This document shows positions 16,813 through 25,995 of a stretch of 64,000 nt of DNA, in pieces. The notes below the pieces were generated by a model. It saw only the letters and a program-made list of their open reading frames with translations. It made no database searches and was not told where the DNA came from. Positions within the stretch are counted from its first letter, which is position 1. Every line of letters begins with the position of its first letter. Origin of the DNA: Streptomyces gardneri (GTDB taxonomy: Bacteria > Actinomycetota > Actinomycetes > Streptomycetales > Streptomycetaceae); NCBI RefSeq assembly GCF_006539185.1, contig NZ_BJMN01000022.1, positions 62,001 through 126,000 of the forward strand, read 5' to 3'. The translations under genes were made by a program, and so were the position numbers.

Positions 16813-17493
16813 TCAGACCCGCACCGTCTCCGTCAGCCGCCCGTCCTGGACCGTCGCCGTGCTGTCCGTGCGCGCCAGGTGGGTCCGGTCGTGGGTCACG
16901 AGCACCGTCGCCGTGCCCCGCTCGACCGTCAGGCCCGCGAGCAGGTCCATGACCGCCGCGCCCCGCTCGTGGTCCAGGGCGCTCGTCGGCTCGTCGACCA
17001 GGAGCACGGACGGCTCGTTCATCAGGGCCCGCGCGATGTTCACGCGCTGCCGCTGACCGCCCGACAGCTGGTGCGGGCGGCGGTGCGCCTGATCGGCGAG
17101 GCCCACCGCGTCGAGCAGGTCCATCGCCCGGCCCCGTACCGACTTCGGCGCGCGTCCCGACAGGTGCGCCATCACCTGGAGCTGTTCCGCCGCGCTCAGC
17201 GAGGGCAGCAGGTTGGGCTGCTGGAAGACGATCCCGATGTGCTCGCGCCGCAGCTCGGCGCGGGCGGCCGGGGTGAGCGGCCCCGTGTCCGTACCGGCGA
17301 CGACGACCCGGCCCCGGTCCGGGGTCACCAGGGTCGCGGCCACCGCGAGCAGGCTGGACTTGCCGGATCCCGAGGGGCCGACGACGGCCGTGAGGGTGCC
17401 CGCGGGGACGGTCAGGGAGACGGAGTCGAGGGCGGTGAGCCGGCCGTCTCCGTCGGGGTAGGTCAGGGTGACGGCGTCGAGGACGAGGCTCAT
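16813..17493 (-). CDS. ABC exporter ATP-binding protein (MacB/LolD-like)
   Basis: A 226-residue single-domain ATPase: Walker A GPSGSGKSS near residue 39, Q-loop in IVFQQPNLLPSL, signature LSGGQRQR near 143, Walker B VLLVDEPTSALD and the H-loop in LVTHD. This is the type VII (MacB/LolCDE/FtsE) class, which works with FtsX-like permeases in export or mechanotransmission rather than import. Its ATG overlaps the permease stop (ATGA). The divergent two-component system beyond the permease probably controls the pair, a common arrangement for peptide- or antibiotic-response exporters. Confidence 0.9.
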   Translation of the reverse strand: MSLVLDAVTLTYPDGDGRLTALDSVSLTVPAGTLTAVVGPSGSGKSSLLAVAATLVTPDRGRVVVAGTDTGPLTPAARAELRREHIGIVFQQPNLLPSLSAAEQLQVMAHLSGRAPKSVRGRAMDLLDAVGLADQAHRRPHQLSGGQRQRVNIARALMNEPSVLLVDEPTSALDHERGAAVMDLLAGLTVERGTATVLVTHDRTHLARTDSTATVQDGRLTETVRV

Positions 17494-18566
17494 CGGGCGC
17501 TCCCGAGGGCGGTGAGGGGGTCGACGGCGGTGATCCGCCGGATGGACAGGGCGGCGCCGAGCACCCCGAGCACGACGATCACGGCGGCGGGCCCGAGCAC
17601 GGTGAGCGGCTCCAGGACGAAGGGCACGTTCCCGCCGCTGACCAGAGCGCCGATGCCGACCGCGAGGGCGGTGCCGAGCAGGGTGCCCGCGGTGAGCATC
17701 AGGACGGCCTGCCCGAGGGCGTCCTTGAGGAGGTACGGCGTGGAGGCGCCGAGCGCCTTGAGGACGGCGACGTCGCCGCTGCGCTGGATCGTCCAGACGG
17801 TGAAGAAGGCCCCTATGACGAGCGCGGAGATCGCGAAGAGGAAGCCCCGCATGAGCTGGAGCGAGCCGTTCTCGGCCTGGTAGGACCCTATGGCGGTGAG
17901 CGCCCCGTCGACGGTCCGCGCCTCGGTCTTCGCGGCCTCGTCGCCGGCCGCCCAGTCGACCCCGTCGCCGCTGAGCGCGATGACGGTGGCCTGCTCCTCG
18001 GGGGTGGTGCCGCTGTGCCCGAGCTTCTGCCAGTCGTCGAGGGAGGTCCACACCACCGGGGTGTGGCTGTACGAGGCGTCGCCGGAGACGGCCGTGACGG
18101 TGGCCTCCAGGGGGCCGAGGCGCAGCGCGTCACCGACGCCGACGCCCAGCTCCTCCGCCGCGGACTCCGACAGGACGGCCTTCCCGGCACCGACGGTCCC
18201 CGGGGCGAGCCCGGACCCCGGCTCCGTACCGAAGGCGGAGACGGCGGCCGTGCGCTCCCCGGCGGCGGCGTTGAGCGTGCGGATGCCGAGCGGCGCCGCC
18301 TCCGTCACGCCGGGCCGCTTCGCCCAGTCGTTCCACTGGTCCTCCGTCACCGTCGAGTTGGTGAAGGAGACCGACTGCCCGGACGGCGGCGCGGCGAAGG
18401 CCAGCCGGTCGGCGGGCAGACCGGTGATCGCGGAGATGTTCTCTCGCGCGAGTCCGGCGGTCAGCCCGGACAGCAACCCCACGAGCAGGGTGATCAGGAC
18501 GATCACGGTGCCCATGAGGGCGAACCGCCCCTTGGCGAATCTCAGGTCTCTCCATGCCACGAACAT
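17490..18566 (-). CDS. FtsX-like ABC transporter permease
   Basis: A 358-residue permease of the MacB/FtsX type. One transmembrane helix is near the N-terminus (about residues 16-36, LMGTVIVLITLLVGLLSGL), a large extracytoplasmic domain follows (about 45-235), then three C-terminal helices (about 240-345). The last cytoplasmic stretch RRITAVDPLTALGSAR is typical. The ATG at 18564-18566 was preferred to an upstream ATG because it sits directly before the cytoplasmic helix FVAWRDLRFAKGR seen in the family; no good ribosome site is visible, so the transcript may be leaderless. Confidence 0.82.
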   Translation of the reverse strand: MFVAWRDLRFAKGRFALMGTVIVLITLLVGLLSGLTAGLARENISAITGLPADRLAFAAPPSGQSVSFTNSTVTEDQWNDWAKRPGVTEAAPLGIRTLNAAAGERTAAVSAFGTEPGSGLAPGTVGAGKAVLSESAAEELGVGVGDALRLGPLEATVTAVSGDASYSHTPVVWTSLDDWQKLGHSGTTPEEQATVIALSGDGVDWAAGDEAAKTEARTVDGALTAIGSYQAENGSLQLMRGFLFAISALVIGAFFTVWTIQRSGDVAVLKALGASTPYLLKDALGQAVLMLTAGTLLGTALAVGIGALVSGGNVPFVLEPLTVLGPAAVIVVLGVLGAALSIRRITAVDPLTALGSAR

Positions 18567-18690
18567 GCTGACCAGAGTGGTCCGAGGAGGGTCGTCCGGG
18601 CATCGCGCCACGGATGGCTCCACAATCAAACTTTCGGTTGAGTCCGGATTGTCCGTTGCCCGCGCTCCCGCTGTCTACGCTGGAGGGGAC

Positions 18691-19950
18691 ATGGATCCGC
18701 ACCCTTCCCCGCGCCCCGCACAGCACTCCTCCCTCCACCCCGCGCAGCACCCTTCCCGGTGGTCCCTCACCCCCGCCCCCCGCGTCCTGCACCTCTGCCT
18801 GCACCTGCTGATGGCGGGCCTGCTCGTCCTCGCGGCGGTACGGGCCCACTCGGCCGCCGGGACGGTCATGGCGGCGCTCGTGGGCGCGGTCTACGCGGCC
18901 GGCTCGCTGCTGCCGTCCGTGGGCAGCTCGCAGCGGGCCGCCGCCGTCTGGCTCGGCGTCCTCGGCGCGTCCTGGCTTGGCCTGCTCTGGCTGACCCCCG
19001 AGGCACTGTGGGTGGCCTTCCCGCTGTACTTCCTCCAGCTGCACCTGCTGCCCACGCGCTGGTCGCTGCCGGCCGTCGCCCTGACGGCGGGCGCGGCGAT
19101 CCTCTCGTACGTGGGACACGGCGCCGCGCTGAACCCGGGGGTCTTCATCGGGCCGCTGCTCGGCGGCGCGGTCGCGGTGGCGACGGTCCTCGGCTACCAG
19201 GCGCTGTACCGGGAGAGCGAGCGGCGGCGCCGGCTCATCGAGGAGCTGATCGAGACCCGGGCGGAGCTGGCGGCGGCGGAGCGGCATGCGGGGACGCTCG
19301 CCGAGCGCGAGCGGCTCGCGCGGGAGATCCACGACACGCTCGCGCAGGGCCTGTCCTCGATCCAGCTGCTGCTGCGCGCCGCCGAGCGGGCGCTGCCGCC
19401 GGGCTCCCCGGCCGCCGGTCACATCGACCGGGCGCGGCAGGCGGCGCAGGACAACCTGGCGGAGGCGCGGCGCTTTGTCCGCGCGCTGTCGCCGCCCGAC
19501 CTGGAGCACGGCTCGCTGGCGGCGGCCCTGGAGAGGCTGTGCGAGCCGGGGGCCGGTTCCGGGGCGTACGGCTCCTACGAGCCGGGGGCGGCGGGGCCGC
19601 GGGTGCGTTTCTCGGTGAGCGGGACGCCGGCCGAGCTGCCGACGCCGTACGAGGTGGCGCTGTTGCGGATCGCGCAGTCGGCGCTCGCGAACACGGTGCG
19701 GCACGCCTCGGCCTCACGGGCGGAGATCACCCTCTCCTTCATGGACGCCTCGGTGACGCTGGACGTGGTCGACGACGGCAAGGGCTTCGATCCGGGCTCC
19801 GTACGGCAGTCCTCGGAGGGCGGCTTCGGGCTTCCGGCGATGCGCTCGCGGGCCGAGTCGCTGGGCGGCACGTTCACCGTCGAATCGGCACCCGGCCAGG
19901 GCACGGCGGTGGCCGTCTCCCTCCCCCTCCCCGCAGGAGTCTCCGCATGA
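18691..19950 (+). CDS. Sensor histidine kinase divergent from ABC exporter
   Basis: A 419-residue kinase. A His/Pro-rich N-terminal tail of about 30 residues carries the repeat PAQHSSLHPAQHPS, followed by several membrane helices (about 32-172), a helical linker, HisKA_3 with phospho-acceptor His214 in REIHDTLAQG, and a HATPase_c domain with the N-box ALANTVRHASAS and G-box GFGLPAMRSRA. The GGAGGGG ribosome site lies just upstream of the ATG. It is coupled to the response regulator by an ATGA overlap and probably senses the substrate of the neighbouring exporter. Confidence 0.9.
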   Translation: MDPHPSPRPAQHSSLHPAQHPSRWSLTPAPRVLHLCLHLLMAGLLVLAAVRAHSAAGTVMAALVGAVYAAGSLLPSVGSSQRAAAVWLGVLGASWLGLLWLTPEALWVAFPLYFLQLHLLPTRWSLPAVALTAGAAILSYVGHGAALNPGVFIGPLLGGAVAVATVLGYQALYRESERRRRLIEELIETRAELAAAERHAGTLAERERLAREIHDTLAQGLSSIQLLLRAAERALPPGSPAAGHIDRARQAAQDNLAEARRFVRALSPPDLEHGSLAAALERLCEPGAGSGAYGSYEPGAAGPRVRFSVSGTPAELPTPYEVALLRIAQSALANTVRHASASRAEITLSFMDASVTLDVVDDGKGFDPGSVRQSSEGGFGLPAMRSRAESLGGTFTVESAPGQGTAVAVSLPLPAGVSA

Positions 19951-20579
19951 CGACCACCATCAGGCTTCTCCTCGCCGACGACCACCCGGTGGTACGGGCG
20001 GGGCTGCGCGCGGTCCTGGACACGGAGCCGGACTTCACCGTGGTCGGCGAGGCCGCGACGGCCGAGCGGGCGGTGGAGCTGGCCGCCGCCGGGGGCGTGG
20101 ACGTGGTCCTGATGGACCTGCAGTTCGGCGCCGGGATGCACGGCTCGGAGGCGACGGCGGCGATCACGGCGGCGCCGGACGGGCCGAAGGTGCTGGTCCT
20201 GACGACCTACGACACGGACGCGGACATCCTCGCGGCGGTGGAGGCCGGCGCCTCCGGCTACCTCCTCAAGGACGCGCCGCCGGAGGAGCTGGCGGCGGCC
20301 GTACGGACGGCGGCGGCCGGCCAGTCGGCGCTCGCCCCGGCGGTGGCCCACCGGCTGATGGACCGGATGCGGACACCGGCGGAGGCGCTGACGAAGCGGG
20401 AGCTGGAAGTGCTCCAGCTGGTGGGCGAGGGCCTGTCGAACCAGCAGATCAGCAAGGTGCTGTTCCTGAGCCAGGCGACGGTGAAATCGCACCTCGTGCA
20501 CATCTTCGCGAAGCTGGGCGTGGACTCGCGGACGGCCGCGGTGGCGGCGGCGACGGCCCGGCGGCTGATCAGGCGGTGA
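19947..20579 (+). CDS. NarL/LuxR-type response regulator
   Basis: A 210-residue regulator with receiver domain (DD at residues 11-12, phospho-acceptor Asp57 in LMDLQF, VLTTYD, LLKD) and a C-terminal LuxR DNA-binding domain (LTKRELEVLQLVGEGLSNQQ then ATVKSHLVHIFAKLGV). The receiver has an insertion FGAGMHGSEA after the phospho-Asp, a variation seen in this subfamily. Its last 11 bases overlap the convergent small gene at 20569-20790. It probably activates the divergent exporter operon. Confidence 0.9.
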   Translation: MTTTIRLLLADDHPVVRAGLRAVLDTEPDFTVVGEAATAERAVELAAAGGVDVVLMDLQFGAGMHGSEATAAITAAPDGPKVLVLTTYDTDADILAAVEAGASGYLLKDAPPEELAAAVRTAAAGQSALAPAVAHRLMDRMRTPAEALTKRELEVLQLVGEGLSNQQISKVLFLSQATVKSHLVHIFAKLGVDSRTAAVAAATARRLIRR

Positions 20580-20790
20580 GGCCGTCCGACAGGCCCGCCG
20601 ACGAGTCGGTCTGGGCGCCCATCAGGTCCTGGAAGGACCGCATGCACGGCAGGCAGTGCCGGTCCGTCCGCACCCCGTCCGCGCCGCGGTCGACGCTCTG
20701 ACCGCAGAGGCTGCTGACCGCCTCCTTGGCGATCACGTGCCAGACCAGAAGGCCGCTGGAGTCGTCGGGCGCGATGTGCATCTCGTACAT
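20569..20790 (-). CDS. Small conserved CxxC protein
   Basis: A 73-residue protein of a type common in Streptomyces: N-terminal MYEMHIAPDDSSGLLVWHVIAKEAVSSLCG, then a central CxxC (HCLPC) about 20 residues after the single Cys in LCGQ. The three cysteines and nearby histidine could bind a metal ion such as zinc, but function is unknown. It is convergent with the response regulator and overlaps its end by 11 bases. Confidence 0.7.
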   Translation of the reverse strand: MYEMHIAPDDSSGLLVWHVIAKEAVSSLCGQSVDRGADGVRTDRHCLPCMRSFQDLMGAQTDSSAGLSDGLTA

Positions 20791-20883
20791 GGCAGGTTCC
20801 TTACTCCCGGTGCGGGTTCCGGCTTCCCAGCCAACTCGTGCCGGGCGGCCCCGGCACGGCGGCCCGGCCGATCGGGTGAACCG

Positions 20884-22596
20884 TCACGGGCCGGCGGGGC
20901 CGGACTTCGGTGTGGGGCCGGGCTCCGGCGGGTCGGGGTCGGGGGCGGGTTCCGGCAGGTCAGGGTCGGGGTCGGGTTCCGGCGGATTGGGGCCGGCGGC
21001 GCCCCGGTCGCGGCTCGCGGCTCCGGCGCCGCCGGCTCCGGGCAGACCGCGCGTCACCAGGAAGCTCGCCAGGGCGATGCCACCGGTCGCGAGGACGGCC
21101 GCCTTGAGGCCGGCGAGCTGCGCCGAGGCGTAGGACTCGGTGACGGCGTCCACCTCGTGCGGCGGGAGTCCCGCGCTCTCCGCCGCCGCGCGGACCTGGT
21201 CGGTGGGGACGAAGCTGATCCCCGCCTCCAGGGCGACGCTCGTCTGCGCGCGCGCCTCGTCCGAGAGCCTCGGGTCGTCCTCCACCTGGGTGGTGAAGGC
21301 CTGGGCCAGGGATCCGATCAGCAGGGATCCGATCAGGGCCGTGCCGAGCGCGGACCCGAGGTTCTGCGCGGTGAACTGCAGACCGCCCACCTCGCTGCGC
21401 TCCTTCTCCCCCACGCTGGACTGCACGACGTTGCCGAGCTGCGAGGCGAGCAGCCCCATGCCCAGGCCGAGGAGCGCCATGGCCCAGAAGAACTGGGCGT
21501 CGTCGATGACGGGGTCGATGGTGCCGAGGAGCCAGGCGATGGCGGCGAGGAGCAGCACCAGGGCCAGCCGTACGATCCGCCGCGGGCCCAGCCTGCGCCC
21601 GAGCTTCGCCGCGCCGAGGGAGGCCGCGAGCATGGTGACGGAGACCGGCACGAGCCGCAGGCCCGTCTCGAAGGCGTCGAGTCCCTGCACCACCTGCAGG
21701 TAGAGCGGGATGGTGAAGAACAGCCCCAGCAGGATGAGGTTCTGGCTCAGCAGGGTCATCAGCCCCGCGCTCAGGGTGGGCCTGCGGAGCAGGGCCAGAT
21801 GGACCAGGGGGTCGGCGCCGCGGACCTCGCGCCGTTCCTCCCAGGCCCGGAAGAGGAACAGGACCACCGCTCCGGCGCCGATCACGAACAGCGTGGGGGC
21901 GAAGCCGAAGACGGTGAAGGGCGGGTTGCGCGGCTCGACCCAGCCCCAGGTGCTGCTCTGCAGCACGCCGAGCACGCCGAGACCCAGGCCGGCCGCCGAC
22001 AGGACGGCGCCGACGACGTCGAGCCCGGGACGCCGGCTCACCGGGGCCGGTTCCGGGATCGCCCGCCGCAGGAGCAGTACGGCGAGCACCACCACGACCT
22101 CGCCCGCGAAGACCAGGCGCCAGGTGAGGTATGTCGTCACCCAGCCGCCGAGCAGCGGACCGACGGCGATGCCGGCGCCGGCCAGGCCCCCGATGACGCC
22201 GTACGCGACGGAGCGGTCGCGGCCCCGATAGGACTCGGCGACGAGGGCCGCCATGGACGGGAGCACCAGGGCGGCGCCGAGCCCCTCGATGATCGACCAG
22301 CCCAGGGTCAGGACCCACAGGGTGGGCGCGACGGCGGTCAGCGCCGATCCGACGCCGTAGACCGCCATGCCGATGAGGAAGACGCGGCGACGGCCCAGGA
22401 TGTCCCCGAGCCGGCCTCCGATGATCATGAACGCGGCCATGACCAGGGCGTACAGGGTGATGACGGCCTGGATCGCGGTCACCTCGGTGTCGAAGTCCTC
22501 GACCAGCTGACTGATGGAGACGTTCATGACGGAGGTGTCCAGCACCATCAGGAACTGGGCCGTCCCCAGAACGATCAGAGCACGCCAACGTCCCAT
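20884..22596 (-). CDS. MFS drug-efflux transporter (DHA2, 14-helix type)
   Basis: A 570-residue major facilitator of the DHA2 family. Motif A appears as GGRLGDILGRRR near residue 60, motif C-like GGLAGAGIAVGPLLGGW near 135, and the first helix carries LDTSVMNVSI. The number of hydrophobic segments fits 14 helices. The C-terminus is a long Pro/Asp/Glu-rich tail (about 45 residues of PEPDPDPD type) likely to be disordered and cytoplasmic. The ATG at 22594-22596 has AGGTGG six bases upstream; a GTG 36 bp further upstream lacks a ribosome site. It is likely a proton-driven multidrug exporter. Confidence 0.88.
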   Translation of the reverse strand: MGRWRALIVLGTAQFLMVLDTSVMNVSISQLVEDFDTEVTAIQAVITLYALVMAAFMIIGGRLGDILGRRRVFLIGMAVYGVGSALTAVAPTLWVLTLGWSIIEGLGAALVLPSMAALVAESYRGRDRSVAYGVIGGLAGAGIAVGPLLGGWVTTYLTWRLVFAGEVVVVLAVLLLRRAIPEPAPVSRRPGLDVVGAVLSAAGLGLGVLGVLQSSTWGWVEPRNPPFTVFGFAPTLFVIGAGAVVLFLFRAWEERREVRGADPLVHLALLRRPTLSAGLMTLLSQNLILLGLFFTIPLYLQVVQGLDAFETGLRLVPVSVTMLAASLGAAKLGRRLGPRRIVRLALVLLLAAIAWLLGTIDPVIDDAQFFWAMALLGLGMGLLASQLGNVVQSSVGEKERSEVGGLQFTAQNLGSALGTALIGSLLIGSLAQAFTTQVEDDPRLSDEARAQTSVALEAGISFVPTDQVRAAAESAGLPPHEVDAVTESYASAQLAGLKAAVLATGGIALASFLVTRGLPGAGGAGAASRDRGAAGPNPPEPDPDPDLPEPAPDPDPPEPGPTPKSGPAGP

Positions 22597-22728
22597 GGTC
22601 GCCACCTCGCCGGACCCGACTGCCGCCGTCACCGGCAGTGGAAGGGGGGAACCCTCCTTACGCCATCACATCCGAAAGGAAGCGCCCGAGCCACCGGAAG
22701 GGCCAGGGGGTACTCGACCGACCCGGGC

Positions 22729-23046
22729 CTACTGCTCGGCCGGCGGGGGCCCGAAGAGCTCGACGGCACGACGGACGCCGGCGAGCCCCTCGGCGAGCGC
22801 GCTGACGGAGCCGACGGAGCCGGCGACGAGCAGCAGCGAGCGGCGCAGCCGCCGTACCTCCGGGTCGCCGCTGAGCGCCATGGCGTCCAGCGCGGCGAGC
22901 TCGTCCTCGGCAATCCCGCGGTCGGCGAACTCGACCCGGTGCGCGGCCAGTTCGCGCCGGAGCCGGGACACGGCGAACCGTAGTTCGACCACCCTGGGGT
23001 CCACGCCCTCGCCGGTCACTCGCCTCTGCCCCACGCTTCGCAACAC
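22729..23046 (-). CDS. DUF5955 family protein
   Basis: A 105-residue conserved Streptomyces protein that I recognise as DUF5955: LRSVGQRRVTG at the start, DPRVVELRFAVSRLRRELAAH, RGIAEDELAALDAMA and RRLRRSLLLVAGSVGSVSALA. It is mostly helical, with amphipathic repeats suggesting a coiled or bundled fold, and no catalytic motif is visible. The GTG at 23044-23046 follows GGGGGAG by five bases and begins at the family's usual first residue. Function unknown. Confidence 0.75.
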   Translation of the reverse strand: MLRSVGQRRVTGEGVDPRVVELRFAVSRLRRELAAHRVEFADRGIAEDELAALDAMALSGDPEVRRLRRSLLLVAGSVGSVSALAEGLAGVRRAVELFGPPPAEQ

Positions 23047-23238
23047 GGTTCTCCCCCTCGCACGACACTGTGCGCAGAACTCCACTCCGAACACTCCGAG
23101 CCCGAGCCGATCCCCCCGGACGGCGGTCGGGCGCCGTGAGTCGCGGGCCAGTTAACTCCTTCGCCACCCCGGCGCGCCACCCTTGGTGGACGGAATTCAG
23201 GCGACCGTGTGATTCCGCCCATGCGGTATGCAGTCCCC

Positions 23239-23853
23239 ATGACAGCTGCAGAAGATCGAACCCCCGTCGTCGCCGGACTGGTGCTCGCCGCCGGGGGCGG
23301 GAGGCGCCTCGGGGGGCGCCCCAAGGCCTTGCTCACGCACCGGGGGCGGCCACTGGTCGAGCATGCCGTGGGGGTGCTGCGCGGGGCCGGGTGCGAGGTG
23401 GTGCACGTGGTGCTGGGGGCGGCGGCCGATGCCGTACGGGAGCGGGCGGAACTGCCCGGGTGCGTGCTGGTGGACAACCCGGAGTGGGCGGAGGGGATGG
23501 GTTCCTCGCTGCGGGCCGGGCTCGCCTCGCTGGCGGCCGACCCGCACGGAGTGGACGCGGCGCTCGTCCTGCTGGTCGACCAGCCGGGGATCGGGGTGGA
23601 GGCGGTGTCCCGGGTCCGGGCGGCGTACGGCTCACGGGATTCGCTGGCGGCCGCCTCGTACGACGGAGAGCGGGGCCATCCGGTGCTGTTCGGCGCCGGG
23701 CACTGGGCAGGTATCGAGGAGAAGGCGGTGGGCGACCGGGGCGCGCGGGACTACCTGGCGGCGCACCGGGATGCGATCACCCCGGTGGACTGTTCGGATG
23801 TGGCCGAGCCCTACGACATCGACACGGAGGCGGATCTGGCCCACCTGGAGTGA
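23239..23853 (+). CDS. MobA/MocA-like nucleotidyltransferase
   Basis: A 204-residue NTP_transf_3 protein. The nucleotide-binding signature LVLAAGGGRRLGGRPKAL lies near residues 15-32, LLVDQPGI supplies the metal-binding Asp near 115, and GERGHPVLFGAGHW is the conserved C-terminal substrate segment. The family includes MocA, which makes molybdopterin cytosine dinucleotide for xanthine-dehydrogenase-type enzymes, and other small-molecule transferases. The gene sits directly before aceB in a purine-catabolism region, which makes a molybdenum-cofactor role attractive but unproven. The start is uncertain: ATG codons at 23221 and 23239 both lack a ribosome site. Confidence 0.75.
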   Translation: MTAAEDRTPVVAGLVLAAGGGRRLGGRPKALLTHRGRPLVEHAVGVLRGAGCEVVHVVLGAAADAVRERAELPGCVLVDNPEWAEGMGSSLRAGLASLAADPHGVDAALVLLVDQPGIGVEAVSRVRAAYGSRDSLAAASYDGERGHPVLFGAGHWAGIEEKAVGDRGARDYLAAHRDAITPVDCSDVAEPYDIDTEADLAHLE

Positions 23854-23914
23854 ACGGCGGGGCACGGGGCGTGGCACGCAGCGCCACGTTGTGTCGATCC
23901 AGAGAATCTCGACA

Positions 23915-23967
23915 TCAACAAACCATTGAACTTCCACCATGAGGAAACTAGTATCCACTGTTCAGAA
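23915..23967 (+). promoter_or_regulatory. aceB promoter with stacked type-B and paired type-A operators
   Basis: A convincing promoter: TTGAAC at 23926-23931, 17-bp spacer, TAGTAT at 23949-23954. Overlapping the -35 is TCAAC-AAACC-ATTGA (23915-23929, one mismatch). The spacer holds TTCC-ACCATGA-GGAA (23932-23946). A degenerate partner, ATCCACTGTTCAGAA, starts exactly 21 bp later at 23953, over the -10 and start point. Any protein bound here would block RNA polymerase, indicating repression of malate synthase unless ureide intermediates are present. Confidence 0.72.
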
Positions 23968-24091
23968 GCGCCTGCCAGTTCCGGAGGCGCTCGCGGCCGT
24001 ATCCCGGCGCCCGAGGCACTCCGTGCCGTCCCGCGGCGCCCGGCGGCCGCCTGGCACCGCCCGTGAAGTTCGCTGAAGGAAGTGACAGTTC

Positions 24092-25714
24092 ATGTCCGCA
24101 CCAGCGCCGTCCCCCCTGGCCGTCGTCGATGCCGAGCCCCTGCCGCGTCAGGAGGAAGTGCTGACCGAGGCCGCCCTGGCCTTCGTCGCCGAACTGCACC
24201 GGCGGTTCACTCCGCGCCGGGACGAGCTCCTCGCCCGCCGGGCGGAGCGTCGCGCCGAGATCGCCCGTACGTCCACCCTGGACTTCCTCCCGGAGACCGC
24301 CGCGATCCGCGCCGACGACTCCTGGAAGGTCGCGCCGGCCCCGGCGGCCCTGAACGACCGCCGTGTCGAGATCACCGGCCCGACCGACCGCAAGATGACG
24401 ATCAACGCGCTCAACTCCGGCGCCCGCGTCTGGCTCGCCGACTTCGAGGACGCCTCCGCGCCGACCTGGGAGAACGTGATCCTCGGTCAGGTCAACCTGA
24501 TCGACGCGTACAACCGGAACATCGACTTCACGGACACGAGGTCGGGCAAGTCGTACGCCCTCAAGCCCGCCGGCGAGCTGGCCACGGTCGTCATGCGCCC
24601 GCGCGGCTGGCACCTGGAGGAGCGTCACCTGACCTTCGACGGACGCCCGGTGCCCGGCGCGCTCGTCGACTTCGGCCTGTACTTCTTCCACAACGCCCAG
24701 CGTCTGATCGACCTCGGCAAGGGCCCGTACTTCTACCTCCCGAAGACGGAGTCGCACCTGGAGGCCCGCCTCTGGAACGACATCTTCGTCTTCGCCCAGG
24801 ACTACGTCGGCATCCCGCAGGGCACCGTCCGCGCCACGGTCCTCATCGAGACCATCACGGCCGCGTACGAGATGGAGGAGATCCTCTACGAGCTCCGCGA
24901 CCACGCCGCCGGCCTGAACGCGGGCCGCTGGGACTACCTCTTCTCCATCGTCAAGAACTTCCGTGACGGCGGCGCCAAGTTCGTCCTCCCGGACCGCAAC
25001 GCGGTCACGATGACGGCACCGTTCATGCGCGCGTACACCGAACTCCTCGTCCGCACCTGCCACAAGCGCGGTGCGCACGCGATCGGCGGCATGGCGGCCT
25101 TCATCCCGTCCCGCAAGGACGCCGACGTCAACAAGGTCGCCTTCGAGAAGGTCAAGGCCGACAAGGACCGCGAGGCCGGCGACGGCTTCGACGGCTCCTG
25201 GGTCGCGCACCCCGACCTGGTCCCGATCGCGATGGCCTCCTTCGACGCCGTCCTCGGCGAGAAGCCGAACCAGAAGGACCGCCTCCGCGAGGACGTCTCC
25301 GTGGCGCCCGGCGACCTGATCGCGATCGACTCGCTCGACGCGCGGCCCACCTACGACGGCCTGGTCAGCGCCGTGCAGGTCGGCATCCGCTACATCGAGG
25401 CGTGGCTGCGCGGCCTCGGCGCCGTCGCCATCTTCAACCTGATGGAGGACGCCGCCACGGCCGAGATCTCGCGCTCGCAGATCTGGCAGTGGATCAACGC
25501 CGGTGTCGTCTTCGAGAACGGGAAGACGGCGACCCCGGAGCTGGCCCGCGAGGTCGCCACCGAGGTGCTCGCCGCGATCCGCGCGGAGATCGGCGAGGAG
25601 GCCTTCGCGGCCGGCAAGTGGCAGCAGGCGCACGACCTGCTCCTGCACGTCTCCCTCGACGCGGACTACGCGGACTTCCTGACGCTCCCCGCCTACGAGC
25701 AGCTGGTCGGCTGA
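24092..25714 (+). CDS. aceB: Malate synthase A
   Basis: A 540-residue malate synthase of the A-type length, condensing glyoxylate with acetyl-CoA to malate. Visible landmarks are ITGPTDRKMTINALNSGA, the active-site region FEDASAPTWENVILGQ, LIETITAAYEMEEILYEL (conserved Glu) and the catalytic-Asp segment NLMEDAATAEISRSQIWQW near residue 450. AAGGAAG precedes the ATG. In this window it serves to drain glyoxylate from allantoin breakdown as well as any glyoxylate shunt. Its promoter carries the same operators as allB, hyi and gcl, supporting membership of the ureide regulon. Confidence 0.96.
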   Translation: MSAPAPSPLAVVDAEPLPRQEEVLTEAALAFVAELHRRFTPRRDELLARRAERRAEIARTSTLDFLPETAAIRADDSWKVAPAPAALNDRRVEITGPTDRKMTINALNSGARVWLADFEDASAPTWENVILGQVNLIDAYNRNIDFTDTRSGKSYALKPAGELATVVMRPRGWHLEERHLTFDGRPVPGALVDFGLYFFHNAQRLIDLGKGPYFYLPKTESHLEARLWNDIFVFAQDYVGIPQGTVRATVLIETITAAYEMEEILYELRDHAAGLNAGRWDYLFSIVKNFRDGGAKFVLPDRNAVTMTAPFMRAYTELLVRTCHKRGAHAIGGMAAFIPSRKDADVNKVAFEKVKADKDREAGDGFDGSWVAHPDLVPIAMASFDAVLGEKPNQKDRLREDVSVAPGDLIAIDSLDARPTYDGLVSAVQVGIRYIEAWLRGLGAVAIFNLMEDAATAEISRSQIWQWINAGVVFENGKTATPELAREVATEVLAAIRAEIGEEAFAAGKWQQAHDLLLHVSLDADYADFLTLPAYEQLVG

Positions 25715-25782
25715 CCCGCAGAAGAACCGGCTGGTCCGGCTGCCCGCACAGCTGCCGAACAGCTCCCCGCACGACGTACCGC

Positions 25783-25830
25783 ACAGGGCTCGGCCCCGGT
25801 GTCCGCACGGACACCGGGGCCGAGCCCTGT
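25783..25830 (+). terminator. Strong hairpin terminator after aceB
   Basis: A perfect 22-bp stem (25783-25804 paired with 25809-25830) closes a 4-base loop, 68 bp after the aceB stop. No U-tract follows, which is common for Streptomyces terminators. It isolates aceB from the next gene. Confidence 0.9.
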
Positions 25831-25995
25831 CGTGTTGCCCGTCACCGAACCCCTGGCGCCCCACAGGTGACGTGACGCAACCGAGATATGCAGCTACCTA
25901 GCGGTAACAAGCCAGGGCGTGCGAGATTCCGCCATGCCACCGGCCGGCGGCTGTCCCCCACGTCACTGCGTACCGCATACCGCAGGAGCACAGCC

